Below are positions 34,386 to 43,621 of a stretch of DNA of 64,000 nucleotides, piece by piece. A program made the position numbers and the translations under genes. Origin of the DNA: Thermoleophilia bacterium UBA6103 (GTDB lineage: Bacteria > Actinomycetota > Thermoleophilia > UBA2241); contig DIWP01000048.1 in the NCBI GenBank assembly GCA_002423545.1, positions 79,976-143,975 of the forward strand, given 5' to 3'. Numbering within the stretch: the stretch's first letter is position 1; each line of letters opens with the position of its first letter. The notes under the pieces are model-generated. The model did no database searches. It was given only the letters and a program-made list of their open reading frames with translations, and was not told where the DNA came from.

Positions 34386-35648
34386 CTACAGCTTCCAGAC
34401 GGTCGCCGAGCCGGGGATGCCGGCGGTGGCGTTGCGCAGGTCGACCACCAGTGGCGCCTGCGAGACGATCTCACGGTAGTCGATCGCCGAGTGGGCGGTC
34501 ACGATGACGACCACATCCTGAGCGGCCAGTGTCGCGCGGTCGAGCGCGATCGACTCGAGGCCGAAGTCGGGCAGCCGGCTCACGAACGGGTCGTGGTAGG
34601 CCACGCAGGCGCCACGCTCCTGAAGCCGGCGGATCACCTTGAGCGCCGGCGACTCGCGCAGGTCGTCGATGTCTGCCTTGTACGCGACGCCGAGGACGAG
34701 CACGTTGGCGCCGTTGAGGCTCTTGCCGCGGGTGTTGAGCGCCCGGTGGATCTTCTCGACGCAGAAGTACGGCATGTTCTCGTTGACCTTGCCGGCCAGC
34801 TCGATGAACTCGGTCCAGAAGTCGTATTCGCGCGCCTTCCACGAGAGGTAGAAGGGGTCGATGGGGATGCAGTGGCCGCCGAGGCCGGGACCGGGCTGGA
34901 ACTTCATGTAGCCGAACGGCTTGCTGGCGGCCGCCTCGATGACCTCCCACACGTCGATCTGCATACGGTCGCACAGCATCGCGAGCTCGTTGACGAGAGC
35001 GATATTGACGCTGCGGAAGATGTTCTCGAGCAGCTTGGTCATCTCGGCGACTTCCGGCGTGGAGACCGGCACCAGGTGGTCGATGGCCGTGCCGTAGACC
35101 TCGAGCGCGCGGGCCGTGCAGGCTTTGGTGAGGCCGCCGATGACCTTGGGCGTGGTCCTGGTGGTGTAGTCGATGCGGCCCGGATCGACGCGCTCCGGCG
35201 AAAAGGCGAGGTGGAAGTCGACGCCGGCGGTGAGGCCGGAGCCGTCCTCGAGGATGGGGACGAGCACCTCCCGCGTGGTGCCCGGATAGGTGGTGCTCTC
35301 GAGCGTGACGAGCTGGCCTGGGCGCAGATGGGGAGCCAACTCCGTGGCGCCGGCGCGGACGATCCTCAGATCGGGCTCGCGGTTGGCGGTGAGCGGCGTC
35401 GGCAGGCAGATGATGTCGGCGTCGCAGTCGCAGGTGGCGGCGTAGTCTGTGGTGGCGGTCAGGAGGCCGTCGTCGACGACGCGCCGCAGGTCTTCAGACG
35501 ACACGTCCTGGATGTAGCTCTCGCCGCCGTTGATCTGCGCGCAGCGGTCGGCGTCGACCTCGATGCCGACCACTTCGACGCCGGCCTCGGCGAAGACCAG
35601 GGCCAGCGGCAGGCCGACGTAGCCGAGCCCGATGATGGCGATCCTCAC
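34386..35648 (-). CDS. Nucleotide-sugar 6-dehydrogenase (WecC/WbpA family)
   Basis: The 420-residue protein belongs to the UDP-glucose/GDP-mannose dehydrogenase family. It has a Rossmann start MRIAIIGLGYVGLPLALVFAEAGVEVVGIE and the LESTTYPGTTREVLVPILE and FHLAFSPERVDPG stretches. The catalytic Cys is in GPGLGGHCIPIDPFYL. Family members oxidise UDP-GlcNAc or UDP-ManNAc to the uronic acid. The GTG start at 35648 follows AAGGAG. It is between the 2-epimerase and the Gfo/Idh/MocA genes. Confidence 0.92.
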   Translation of the reverse strand: MRIAIIGLGYVGLPLALVFAEAGVEVVGIEVDADRCAQINGGESYIQDVSSEDLRRVVDDGLLTATTDYAATCDCDADIICLPTPLTANREPDLRIVRAGATELAPHLRPGQLVTLESTTYPGTTREVLVPILEDGSGLTAGVDFHLAFSPERVDPGRIDYTTRTTPKVIGGLTKACTARALEVYGTAIDHLVPVSTPEVAEMTKLLENIFRSVNIALVNELAMLCDRMQIDVWEVIEAAASKPFGYMKFQPGPGLGGHCIPIDPFYLSWKAREYDFWTEFIELAGKVNENMPYFCVEKIHRALNTRGKSLNGANVLVLGVAYKADIDDLRESPALKVIRRLQERGACVAYHDPFVSRLPDFGLESIALDRATLAAQDVVVIVTAHSAIDYREIVSQAPLVVDLRNATAGIPGSATVWKL

Positions 35649-35739
35649 GGGTGGGACTCCTTGTCTGATGAGCGGCGCCGGCTGCCGGCTGTCGTCCGTC
35701 CGCCGCGGCGCCGACCGGAGAAGGACAGACGCAGGGATT

Positions 35740-36813
35740 CTATCCGAAGACGTCGGCGATGACGGCTGCTATGCGCCGGCCGGCGTCGCCGCCGCCGTAG
35801 CAGTCGGGCGCGTCGTCGCCCGGCGCCGCGGCGGCCAGCGCCGCGGCCAGCCGTTCCGGATCGGCGTCGACCAGGACGTTCCAGCCATACTCCAGCGTCT
35901 CGACCCACTCGCTTGTGTCGCGCATGGTCACGCACGGCGTGCGCAGCATGAACGCCTCCTTCTGCATGCCGCCGGAGTCGGTGGCCACCGCCCGGGCGTT
36001 CCGGATGAGCGCGAGCGACTCGAAGTAGCCGACCGGCGGCGTGACGCGCACCGCGTCCCCCAGGCTCTCGAGCAGTCGCTCGCGCGCCAGCGTCGCCCGC
36101 GTGCGCGGATGGACGGCGAAGACGACCGGCTGCTCCAGATGGGCCAGCACGCCCACGATGGCCGCCAGCCGGTCCGGCGAATCGGCGTTGACCGGCCGGT
36201 GCACGGTGGCGTACACGTACTCACCCGGCGCGACTGCGAAGCGCTCCAGCACCTGCGCCTCGAGGGCCGGCGTGAGCGCCCGCAGCGCCAGGTCATACAT
36301 GACGTCGCCGACCAGGTGCACGCCGTCGACGATGCCCTCCGCCGCCAGGTTCTCGACGGCGACCGTCGTGGGACAGAACAGCAGCCGTGACAGACGGTCG
36401 GTCAGCACCCGGTTGACCTCCTCCGGCATGCGACGGTCAAAGGAACGCAGGCCCGCCTCGACGTGGGCGACCGGCACGTGGACCTTGACGGCTGCCAGCC
36501 CGGCGGCCAGCGTCGAGTTGGTGTCGCCGTAGACCAGCACCAGGTCGGGGCGGCGCTCGGCGATGGCGGCCTCGACGCCGACCATGATGCGGCCGGTCTG
36601 CTCGGCGTGCGTACCCGACCCGACGCCGAGCGAGATGTCGGGCGCCGGCAGGCCGAGCTGCTCGAAGAAGACGCCGGCCAGCTCGTGGTCGTAGTGCTGG
36701 CCGGTGTCGAGCAGCACCTCATGGGCGACCGCTCGGAGCGGTGGCGAGACGGCGGCGCACTTGATGTACTGCGGCCGGTTCCCGACGACGGTGAGCACAG
36801 AGGTCGTTGCCAT
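35740..36813 (-). CDS. wecB: UDP-N-acetylglucosamine 2-epimerase (WecB-like)
   Basis: The 357-residue protein has a GT-B-like fold with VVGNRPQYIKCAAVSPPLR and DTGQHYDHELAG at the N-terminus. VYGDTNSTLAAGLAA, HVEAGLRSFDRRMPEE and ATDSGGMQKEAFML follow. These are the hallmark motifs of the hydrolysing or non-hydrolysing 2-epimerases. It makes UDP-ManNAc from UDP-GlcNAc, or acts on a di-N-acetylated uronic acid as WbpI does. It starts the cluster, divergent from the GAF-PP2C gene. The ribosome site is weak. Confidence 0.92.
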   Translation of the reverse strand: MATTSVLTVVGNRPQYIKCAAVSPPLRAVAHEVLLDTGQHYDHELAGVFFEQLGLPAPDISLGVGSGTHAEQTGRIMVGVEAAIAERRPDLVLVYGDTNSTLAAGLAAVKVHVPVAHVEAGLRSFDRRMPEEVNRVLTDRLSRLLFCPTTVAVENLAAEGIVDGVHLVGDVMYDLALRALTPALEAQVLERFAVAPGEYVYATVHRPVNADSPDRLAAIVGVLAHLEQPVVFAVHPRTRATLARERLLESLGDAVRVTPPVGYFESLALIRNARAVATDSGGMQKEAFMLRTPCVTMRDTSEWVETLEYGWNVLVDADPERLAAALAAAAPGDDAPDCYGGGDAGRRIAAVIADVFG

Positions 36814-36866
36814 GGCCCGGCATCATACCGGACCGCCTGTGGTAGCGTTGCCGACGGAGCGACCTG

Positions 36867-38084
36867 ATGGACGATCACGAGAGACAGGCTCTGCCGCTGC
36901 CCGACGAGCCGGATCTGGGCCAGCGACTCGCCACGTGCCTGAGCAGCAGCCGGCTCTTCTCGCTCGATCTCGGCGACGTGCTGCAGGAGACCGCCGCCCT
37001 GATGGCTGAGGTCCTGCCCGGCGTGGACGTCTCGGTCCTGGCCTTCGATCACCCCAGCCGCGCCGGCGACATACGTCTCGACGATCGGACGACGGCGCTG
37101 ATCGACGATGCGCGAGCCACCAGAGCGACCGCCCTCGACGAGGCGGGGCGGACCATCGCCGTGCCCCTGTGCGTGCGTCACCAGCAGCGCTCCGAGCCGT
37201 CCCGGGCGGCGGTCGGCACACGGGTCGTCGGCGTGGCCCTGCTCGAGGCCGGGTCGCCGCTGTCGCCGGCCTCGCTCTCGCTCGCCGAGCTGCTGGCCGA
37301 CCGCGCCGCGGTCGCGGTGGAGCACGCCACCATGTACCAGACGCAGGCGCAGATCGCCCAGCAGCTGCAGCGCCGCCTGCTGCCGGTCGAGGCGCCGCAG
37401 ATCGACGGGCTGGAGATCGGCGTCTTCTTCCGCTCCCGCACCGAGGGTGCGCTCATCGGCGGCGATTTCGTCGATTTCGTCACGCTCAGCCCGCACCAGA
37501 TCGCCGTCTCGATCGGCGACGTCTCCGGCAAGGGCGTCGCGGCCGCGGCTTTCACGGTCATCACCAAGTACGCGCTGCGCGCCATCATCGCGACACTCAG
37601 CTGGCCGACCTGGCCCGGGGAAGCTCTGCGCGATCTGCACAACGCACTCCAGGGCCAACTCGATCAAGACGGTTATGTCACGGTCGGCCTGGGGCTCATC
37701 GACGCCTCGCGCGGCACGCTGAGCCTGGCGAGTGCCGGCCACCCATCGCCGTTCCTGCTACGCGAGGGCGCCGCGCGCCAGCCTCTGATCATCACGGCGC
37801 CGGCGATCGCCTTGGCCGACCAGTCGGAGCTGGAGCCGTTCCCGACCGAGCGCATCGAGCTGCAGGCCGGCGACACGCTGCTGTTCTACACCGACGGGCT
37901 CAGCGAGCTGCGCAACGACGAGGGCGAGTTCTACGACGAGCGTTGCCTGGCGACATCCCTGGCCGACTTCGGCGGCATGAAGCCACAGCAACTCGTGGAG
38001 GCTCTCTACCTGGATGCCGTCAGCTTCAGCGTCCGCCCCCCGCACGACGACGTCGCCCTGGTCGCCGTGCGCCTTGCCGGCTGA
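36867..38084 (+). CDS. GAF-PP2C (SpoIIE-type) phosphatase
   Basis: The 405-residue protein has an N-terminal GAF-like sensory domain (about 20-160, ending in the LLADRAAVAVEHATMYQTQAQ helix). It is joined to an SpoIIE/PP2C phosphatase domain with LLPVEAPQIDGLEIGVFF, GALIGGDFVDF, SVSGKG-like IGDVSGKGVAAAA and NGLSE-like FYTDGLSEL. Aspartates for the two metal ions are present (GGDF, GDVSGKG). Such proteins act on anti-anti-sigma factors or other phosphoproteins in general stress signalling. No sigma-factor partner genes are visible nearby. Confidence 0.9.
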   Translation: MDDHERQALPLPDEPDLGQRLATCLSSSRLFSLDLGDVLQETAALMAEVLPGVDVSVLAFDHPSRAGDIRLDDRTTALIDDARATRATALDEAGRTIAVPLCVRHQQRSEPSRAAVGTRVVGVALLEAGSPLSPASLSLAELLADRAAVAVEHATMYQTQAQIAQQLQRRLLPVEAPQIDGLEIGVFFRSRTEGALIGGDFVDFVTLSPHQIAVSIGDVSGKGVAAAAFTVITKYALRAIIATLSWPTWPGEALRDLHNALQGQLDQDGYVTVGLGLIDASRGTLSLASAGHPSPFLLREGAARQPLIITAPAIALADQSELEPFPTERIELQAGDTLLFYTDGLSELRNDEGEFYDERCLATSLADFGGMKPQQLVEALYLDAVSFSVRPPHDDVALVAVRLAG

Positions 38085-38300
38085 AGTGGGGACCCGTCGC
38101 CGTCCCGCCGGCGTCGGCGACGACGCTCAGTCCCGCCGACGGACCGAGATCCGTTCGGTGTCCGCCCCCGCCCCCCCGCGCCGGCCCGTGCTGCGCGCGG
38201 ACCACAGGTGGTGCCACGGCGGTCAACGGTTCCCCCCTCCAGGCCCTCAAGTCGGAGCGTCGCGCGCCGATGAGTGCTGACACGGAGCGGAGCCTGGCGG

Positions 38301-38323
38301 CCGCGGCGCACCGTGCGCCGCGG
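38301..38323. repeat. Small inverted repeat in gap before pilin-like gene
   Basis: A 10-bp perfect stem, CCGCGGCGCA and its complement, with a CCG loop, lies 217 bases beyond the GAF-PP2C stop. It has no T-run. It may be a weak terminator or an incidental hairpin. The rest of the 273-base gap holds nothing recognisable. Confidence 0.35.
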
Positions 38324-38358
38324 CACAGGGCAGCGTGAGCCATCCAGAGGGGAGCGGG

Positions 38359-38802
38359 ATGAACGCGTTGCCGGATGATGATATGGGCCGCAGCATGCTG
38401 CGCCGGCTGGCGCGAGATGAGGCCGGCGGCGTGCGCGGCATCGTGTTCTTCCTTGCTCTTCTGGCGATCGCCACGGTCGTGGTCCTCGACGTGGTCGCCG
38501 TCTACGGCGCCCAGCGCGCCGTCCGGGAGGACGTCGGCACGGCGGCCCGGCTGGCCGTCGCCAGCTACCTCTCGCGCGCCAGCGATGAAGCGGCCCGCGA
38601 GGAGGCCGCCACGTACCTCGACCGCAACGACATGCGCCTGCTCGACTTCCGCCTCGACACCTCGCAGGGCGTCGTCGCCTGCACCGTCTCGGGGCAGGGT
38701 TCGGCCGACACCTTCGTCCTCAAGTACCTGGCGCGACTGCCCAGGGTAGGCGGCTGGTTCAAGGAGAAGCTCCGGCCGGAGGCGACGGCAGCGACGATGT
38801 GA
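38359..38802 (+). CDS. Single-pass membrane protein, pilin-like start, unknown
   Basis: The 147-residue protein has a short basic start (RRLARDEAGGVRG). One hydrophobic segment (IVFFLALLAIATVVVLDVVAVYGAQR) is followed by an outside domain of about 100 residues. The order of Glu/Gly, a hydrophobic helix and a following soluble part recalls TadE/Flp-pilus-like minor pilins, but no clear motif is kept. The ATG at 38359 has GAGGGGAG upstream. It is alone and its function is unknown. Confidence 0.6.
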   Translation: MNALPDDDMGRSMLRRLARDEAGGVRGIVFFLALLAIATVVVLDVVAVYGAQRAVREDVGTAARLAVASYLSRASDEAAREEAATYLDRNDMRLLDFRLDTSQGVVACTVSGQGSADTFVLKYLARLPRVGGWFKEKLRPEATAATM

Positions 38803-38818
38803 GCGCCGGAGGCAGGCG

Positions 38819-39889
38819 TCAGCGGCTCACGCTGAGGCGGCTGCGGACCGCGTGGCGCTCGATGCCGAGGTCGACGATGCGGTCGATCAGCGCCGGCGAC
38901 TGCACGCCGGCCGCCGCCCACAACAGCGGGAACGCGCTCATGTGCGTCATGCCGGGTATGGTGTTGATCTCGTTGACGAGCACCTCGCCGCCGGGCTCGC
39001 GCACAAAGAAGTCGCAGCGCGCATAGCCCGAGCAGTCGACGGCGCGGAAGGCCGCCACGGCGAGCTCGCGGACCCGCGCCGTGACCTCGTCCGACAGCGG
39101 CGCCGGGATCTTCATGGACATGAGGCCGTCGGTGTACTTGGACTCGTAGTCGTAGTACTCGTGCGCCGGCACGACCTCGCCGGGCACAGACGCTTCCGGA
39201 GCGGCGTTACCGAGCACCGCGCACTCGACCTCGCGGCCGGCCACGAACGCCTCGACGATGACCTTGCGGTCGTAACGCCAGGCCAGTTCCAGAGCGGACA
39301 CCAGCTCCGCCCGGTCGTGCGCCTTGGTCATGCCGACGCTGGAGCCGAGGTTGGCCGGCTTGACGAAGACCGGGTACGAGAACCGCGCCTCGACGCGTTG
39401 GACCAGAGACGCCTGATCGGCCGCCGCATCGCGGGCGACGAGATAGTCGACCTGCGGCAGCCCGTAGGCGGCGAACGCCGCCTTCATCAGCTCCTTGTCC
39501 ATGCCGACCGAGCTGGCCAGTACGCCGGCGCCGGCGTACGGCAGGTCGGCCATCTCAAGCAGGCCCTGGATGGTCCCGTCTTCACCGTAGGTGCCGTGCA
39601 GGATCGGGAACGCGAAGTCGAGAGCGATGCGCGCCCCGGCCGCCGTCTCGAGGCCGGGGCGGGTGGGATCGGGAAGCAGCGCCACCGGGTCGCAGGACGA
39701 GCCGTCGAGGCCGTCGCGGAGCGTCGTGTCGAGGTCTTGCGGCAGGACCCAGGCGCCGGATCGCAGCAGACCGACAGGGACGACGCGGTACTTCTCGGGA
39801 AAGAGGTTGTCGGCCACGAAACGGGCCGAGGCCAGCGAGATCTCGTGCTCGGCCGAGCGGCCGCCGAAGATGAGCGCCAGGGTGATCAT
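38819..39889 (-). CDS. ddl: D-alanine-D-alanine ligase
   Basis: The 356-residue ATP-grasp enzyme makes D-Ala-D-Ala for peptidoglycan. It starts MITLALIFGGRSAEHEISL, with HGTYGEDGTIQGLLE, the FVKPANLGSSVGMTKA ATP-binding loop, YDYESKYTDGLM, and metal ligands in RCDFFVREPGGEVLVNEINTIPGMT. Length and motifs match the VanA/Ddl family. An upstream in-frame extension exists, but the conserved start and family length favour 39889. It diverges from the MurT-GatD gene, which is also cell-wall related. Confidence 0.95.
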   Translation of the reverse strand: MITLALIFGGRSAEHEISLASARFVADNLFPEKYRVVPVGLLRSGAWVLPQDLDTTLRDGLDGSSCDPVALLPDPTRPGLETAAGARIALDFAFPILHGTYGEDGTIQGLLEMADLPYAGAGVLASSVGMDKELMKAAFAAYGLPQVDYLVARDAAADQASLVQRVEARFSYPVFVKPANLGSSVGMTKAHDRAELVSALELAWRYDRKVIVEAFVAGREVECAVLGNAAPEASVPGEVVPAHEYYDYESKYTDGLMSMKIPAPLSDEVTARVRELAVAAFRAVDCSGYARCDFFVREPGGEVLVNEINTIPGMTHMSAFPLLWAAAGVQSPALIDRIVDLGIERHAVRSRLSVSR

Positions 39890-40031
39890 CGCCGGGTAGC
39901 TTACCTGCGGTCCCGGGGCGGTGCCACTCTGGTCGGTGTGCCGGTCCGGCCGGTCGGCCGCGGGACGGACGCGCGGCCGCAGGACGGACGTGCGACGAGC
40001 CGGCGCGCGACGCTGCGGTAGGATGCCGTCC

Positions 40032-42275
40032 ATGGAGACCCTGCCCCGACTCACCGCGCGCTCCCTGGCCGCCGCCATCCGCATCGCCGGGGCCGGCCAG
40101 GCCAGCAGCCTGCCCGGCAAGACGGTCAACAAGCTCTTCCCCGGCTACCTCACCGCCCACGCCTCCCGTCTCACGGAGGGGCTGGCGCTCGTCACCGGCA
40201 CCAACGGCAAGACGACCACGGCCAACATGGCGGCGCGCATCCTCGAAGACGCCGGCCGCGACATCGTCCACAACGCCGAGGGCGCCAACCTGCTCTCGGG
40301 CATCGCGACCGCCTTCACGCGACACCCGGACGCCCGCTTTGCCCTGCTTGAGGTCGACGAGGCCGTGGCGCCGCTGATCTCGCGGCGGCTGCGGCCGCCG
40401 GATGTCGTCGTCCTCACCAACCTCTTCCGCGACCAGCTCGACCGGTACGGCGAGGTCGACCGGCTGGCGACCGGCTGGCTGGAGATGTTCCGTGACACGC
40501 CGGGCACGCGGCTCGTCGCCAACGCCGACGATCCGCTGGTGGCGCACGTCGCGCTCGAATCGGGGCTGCCGGTCGTGTTCTTCGGCGTCGAGAGCGCCGC
40601 CGCCGACGCACGGCATGAGGTCAGCGACGTGACGGTCTGTCCACGCTGCGCGGCGATGCTCGAGTACGACGCGCGCTGGCTCTCGCAGCTCGGTGAGTAC
40701 CGCTGCCCGAGCTGCGACTTCGCGCGACCGCCGCGCGATCTGAGCGCCGACGTGGGTCCGCTGCGTGCCGGCGCGCCGATCGCCCTGCACGGCCTTGTCG
40801 AGGCGCCGCTCGACCTGCTGGTGCCGGGACTGCACAACGTCTACAACGCGCTCGGCGCACTCGCGCTGGCCCTCGACCTGCGCGTCCCCACCGCCGGCGC
40901 GCTGCACAGCCTCGCCCGCTACCAGCCGGTCTTCGGACGCTGGAGCTGCGTGCGTCGCGGCCTCACGACCGTACGGGTCAACCTCGCCAAGAACCCGGCC
41001 GGCCTGAACCAGTCGCTGCGCACGCTGCACGAGGTCCCGGGACCGCGTGCCATCGTCCTCATCCTCAACGACAACATAGCCGACGGCCGCGACATCTCCT
41101 GGATCTGGGACGTCGACATGGAGGAGCTGCTGCCCGAGGCGGACCTGCTGGTCACCACCGGCACCAGGCGGCGGGAGATGGCGCTGCGCCTCAAGTACGC
41201 CGGCGTCCCGGCCCAACGGATCGAGACCGTGGACAGCCTGGCGGCGGCGCTGCGCTCGCTGGAGGCCCGCGGCCATCACGCCATCTACGTCCTGCCCACC
41301 TACACGGCGCTCAAGGAAGTGCGCCGGACGCTCCTGGACTGGGAGACGGTCGCCGCCGGACCGCAGGACCCTGCGCGCAGCGACGGCGGCGCGGTCGAGG
41401 CCGCGCCGCGCGCGGCTGTCGTGACAGCCGGTCCCGAGCCGGGCGGCCGGGCGATCGCTCCGGCACAGGCCGCTGCCGCCGTCATCCGCGCGGTGCACCT
41501 GTACCCCACCACGATGAACACCTACGGCGACCGCGGCAACGTCGCCGCCCTCACCCGGCGGGCACTGTGGCGCGGCACGACCGTGACGTGGCACGACGTC
41601 GAGATCGGCGAACCCGCTCCGGAGCATCCCGACCTCATCTTCATGGGCGGCGGTCAGGACCGCGTGCAGCACTCGGTCGCCGACGACCTGGCGACCAGGC
41701 GAGAGTGGCTCACCGCTGCCGTCGCCGACGGCGCCGTGCTGTTCGCCGTCTGTGCCGGCCTGCAGCTCCTCGGCCGCCGCTACGTCGCCGCCGACGGCAG
41801 CGAGCTGGCCGGGCTGGGCCTGCTTGACATGGAGACGGTCGCCGCCAGGCCGGGGGAGTGGCGGCTCATCGGCAATGTCGTCATCGAGGTGCCCACGCCC
41901 GACGGGCCACACCTGGTCGCGGGCTTCGAGAACCACGGCGGACGCACCCACCTCGGCGCCGTGCGTCCGCTCGGACACGTCCTCCATGGACGCGGCAACA
42001 ACGGTCGCGACGGCACGGAAGGGGCCCGCGACGGCACCGTCATCGCGACCTACCTGCACGGCCCTGCCTTGCCCAAGAACGCCTGGCTGACCGACGAACT
42101 GCTGCGACTGGCCCTGCGGCACGCCGGCCACGACACCGCACCGGCGCCGCTCGACGACGCGTTCGAAGGCGCAGCCCAGGCCGAAGCGGTCGCGGCCGCC
42201 CGGCGCGAACACGCCCAGCGCGACAACATGTGCTGGCGCCTGCTGAGTCACACGCCGCTGCGACGCGGCAGCTGA
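40032..42275 (+). CDS. MurT-GatD fusion: lipid II isoglutaminyl synthase
   Basis: The 747-residue protein joins two enzymes. Residues about 1-450 are MurT-like: the Mur-ligase P-loop GTNGKTTTANM, a zinc-ribbon insertion with CPRC and CPSCDF, and the C-terminal DUF1727 part with NIADGRDISWIWDVDME. After an Ala/Gly/Pro-rich linker, residues about 480-747 are a GatD/CobB-type glutamine amidotransferase. The nucleophile is in LFAVCAGLQLLGRRY and the His in ATYLHGPALPKN. MurT and GatD are normally separate proteins that amidate the alpha-carboxyl of D-glutamate in lipid II. Here one chain could do both. The ATG at 40032 has GGTAGG upstream; one at 40023 is possible. It sits between ddl and a carboxypeptidase gene. 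Confidence 0.92.
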   Translation: METLPRLTARSLAAAIRIAGAGQASSLPGKTVNKLFPGYLTAHASRLTEGLALVTGTNGKTTTANMAARILEDAGRDIVHNAEGANLLSGIATAFTRHPDARFALLEVDEAVAPLISRRLRPPDVVVLTNLFRDQLDRYGEVDRLATGWLEMFRDTPGTRLVANADDPLVAHVALESGLPVVFFGVESAAADARHEVSDVTVCPRCAAMLEYDARWLSQLGEYRCPSCDFARPPRDLSADVGPLRAGAPIALHGLVEAPLDLLVPGLHNVYNALGALALALDLRVPTAGALHSLARYQPVFGRWSCVRRGLTTVRVNLAKNPAGLNQSLRTLHEVPGPRAIVLILNDNIADGRDISWIWDVDMEELLPEADLLVTTGTRRREMALRLKYAGVPAQRIETVDSLAAALRSLEARGHHAIYVLPTYTALKEVRRTLLDWETVAAGPQDPARSDGGAVEAAPRAAVVTAGPEPGGRAIAPAQAAAAVIRAVHLYPTTMNTYGDRGNVAALTRRALWRGTTVTWHDVEIGEPAPEHPDLIFMGGGQDRVQHSVADDLATRREWLTAAVADGAVLFAVCAGLQLLGRRYVAADGSELAGLGLLDMETVAARPGEWRLIGNVVIEVPTPDGPHLVAGFENHGGRTHLGAVRPLGHVLHGRGNNGRDGTEGARDGTVIATYLHGPALPKNAWLTDELLRLALRHAGHDTAPAPLDDAFEGAAQAEAVAAARREHAQRDNMCWRLLSHTPLRRGS

Positions 42276-42313
42276 GAGCGCCGCGTCGCGAAGCGGCAGC
42301 GTCCGCAGTCCGG

Positions 42314-43621
42314 TCAGAGATCGGCGCGCGCCAGGATGACGGCGACCGCGTCCTGCGCCAGGCGCGCCCGATACGAGGCGAGCGGCCTGCCGTTCATGAG
42401 GATCGAGAACACGACCCCCTCCCGGCCGCTCGTGGTGACGTAGCCGGAGAGGCAGCTCGAGACGCTCAGCGTGCCGGTCTTGGCGTGGACGTTGCCGGCC
42501 GCCGCCGAACCCCGCATGCGCAGGCGGAGGGTGCCGTCGCGGCCGGCGACGGCCAGAGAGCTCCAGTACATGTCGAAGTCGAGCCGGCCGCTCATCGAGA
42601 CCAGCAGCCGGGTGACGGCCAGCGCCGAGAGTCTGTTCGAGTAGCTCAGGCCGGAGCCGTCCGACACCCTGACCTCCCGCGCCGGCACCCCGGCCTGCAC
42701 CAGGTGCCGGCGGACGACGGCAGCTCCGGCGGCGGTACTGCCGCGGGCGCCGAACTCGCGCCCGAGCCCCTTCAGCAGCATCTCGGCGATCGTGTTGTCG
42801 CTCGGCTTGCCCATCAGCCGCAGGACGCGCCACAGCGGCGCCGAGAGCTCGGTGGCCACCACCGTCGCGGTGCGCGGGGTGCGGCCCAGCCGTACCCCGC
42901 CCGCGACCGGGACGCCGGCGGCCTTGAGCGCCGTGCGCAGGGCGACGGCGCTGCGCAGCGCCGGCTGCGACACGCGCCCGCCGCCGGCATACCCCTGATC
43001 GACTGCCAGCGCGGACAGCGACCCGCAGTTGGCCGCCAGGCCCGCGTGCCACGAGGGCGCGCCGCGGCGCCGGTCGAAGTAGGTCTCGTCGGCCACGATG
43101 CGGCCGGTGATGCGTCGTATGCCGGCCTTGCGGATGGCCCGGGCCAGACGCGCCACCGAGGATGTGCGCACGTGGAACACCCGGCGCTGGTAGCCGGCCG
43201 TGGAGAACGTCGGGTCGCCGTAGCCCTTCAGGAACAGGTCGCCACGCAGCACCCCGTTCTCATCCGGTCCGACGCCGCCTGTCAGGGCCTCGGTCCTGAA
43301 GCGGTGATCGGCGCCCCAGAGCTGCAACGCCACGGCGGCGGTCGCAAGCTTCTGGTTGGAGGCCGGCACCAGGGCGCGGTGGACGTTGCGCGCGTAGACC
43401 ACGCGACCCGTCTCGAGGTCCCAGACACACACCGCGGTCCCCGACCCGTTGACGCCGTGACGGACCAGCGCGGCCGAGATCTGGCGGGAGAGCGAGGCGC
43501 CGGCGGCGACGGCAGGCCCGGCGGCGAAGCCGAGCAGGACGGTAGCCGCAAGGACCACGGCACAGGCGGAGAGCCGCCGGTGGCGCCGACCCCATGACTG
43601 CCGACCGACCGGGCGGCTCAT
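42314..43621 (-). CDS. dacB: D-alanyl-D-alanine carboxypeptidase, PBP4/DacB (S13) family
   Basis: The 435-residue protein is exported (signal peptide with VVLAATVLLGFAAGPAVAAGA). It has the three active-site motifs: SxxK as ASNQKLATAAV, SxN in SYSNRL and KTG in HAKTGTLSV. It is the low-molecular-weight class C type that trims D-Ala or hydrolyses peptide cross-links in the wall. It overlaps larB by four bases (ATGA), so the two are cotranscribed. It converges on the MurT-GatD gene. Confidence 0.93.
   Translation of the reverse strand: MSRPVGRQSWGRRHRRLSACAVVLAATVLLGFAAGPAVAAGASLSRQISAALVRHGVNGSGTAVCVWDLETGRVVYARNVHRALVPASNQKLATAAVALQLWGADHRFRTEALTGGVGPDENGVLRGDLFLKGYGDPTFSTAGYQRRVFHVRTSSVARLARAIRKAGIRRITGRIVADETYFDRRRGAPSWHAGLAANCGSLSALAVDQGYAGGGRVSQPALRSAVALRTALKAAGVPVAGGVRLGRTPRTATVVATELSAPLWRVLRLMGKPSDNTIAEMLLKGLGREFGARGSTAAGAAVVRRHLVQAGVPAREVRVSDGSGLSYSNRLSALAVTRLLVSMSGRLDFDMYWSSLAVAGRDGTLRLRMRGSAAAGNVHAKTGTLSVSSCLSGYVTTSGREGVVFSILMNGRPLASYRARLAQDAVAVILARADL

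Noticed and set aside
39582..43052. 1156-codon minus-strand frame opposite MurT-GatD
   Set aside because: It is Arg/Gly/Ala-rich with no domain and lies antisense to a gene with full active-site motifs. Long antisense frames are expected at this G+C content.
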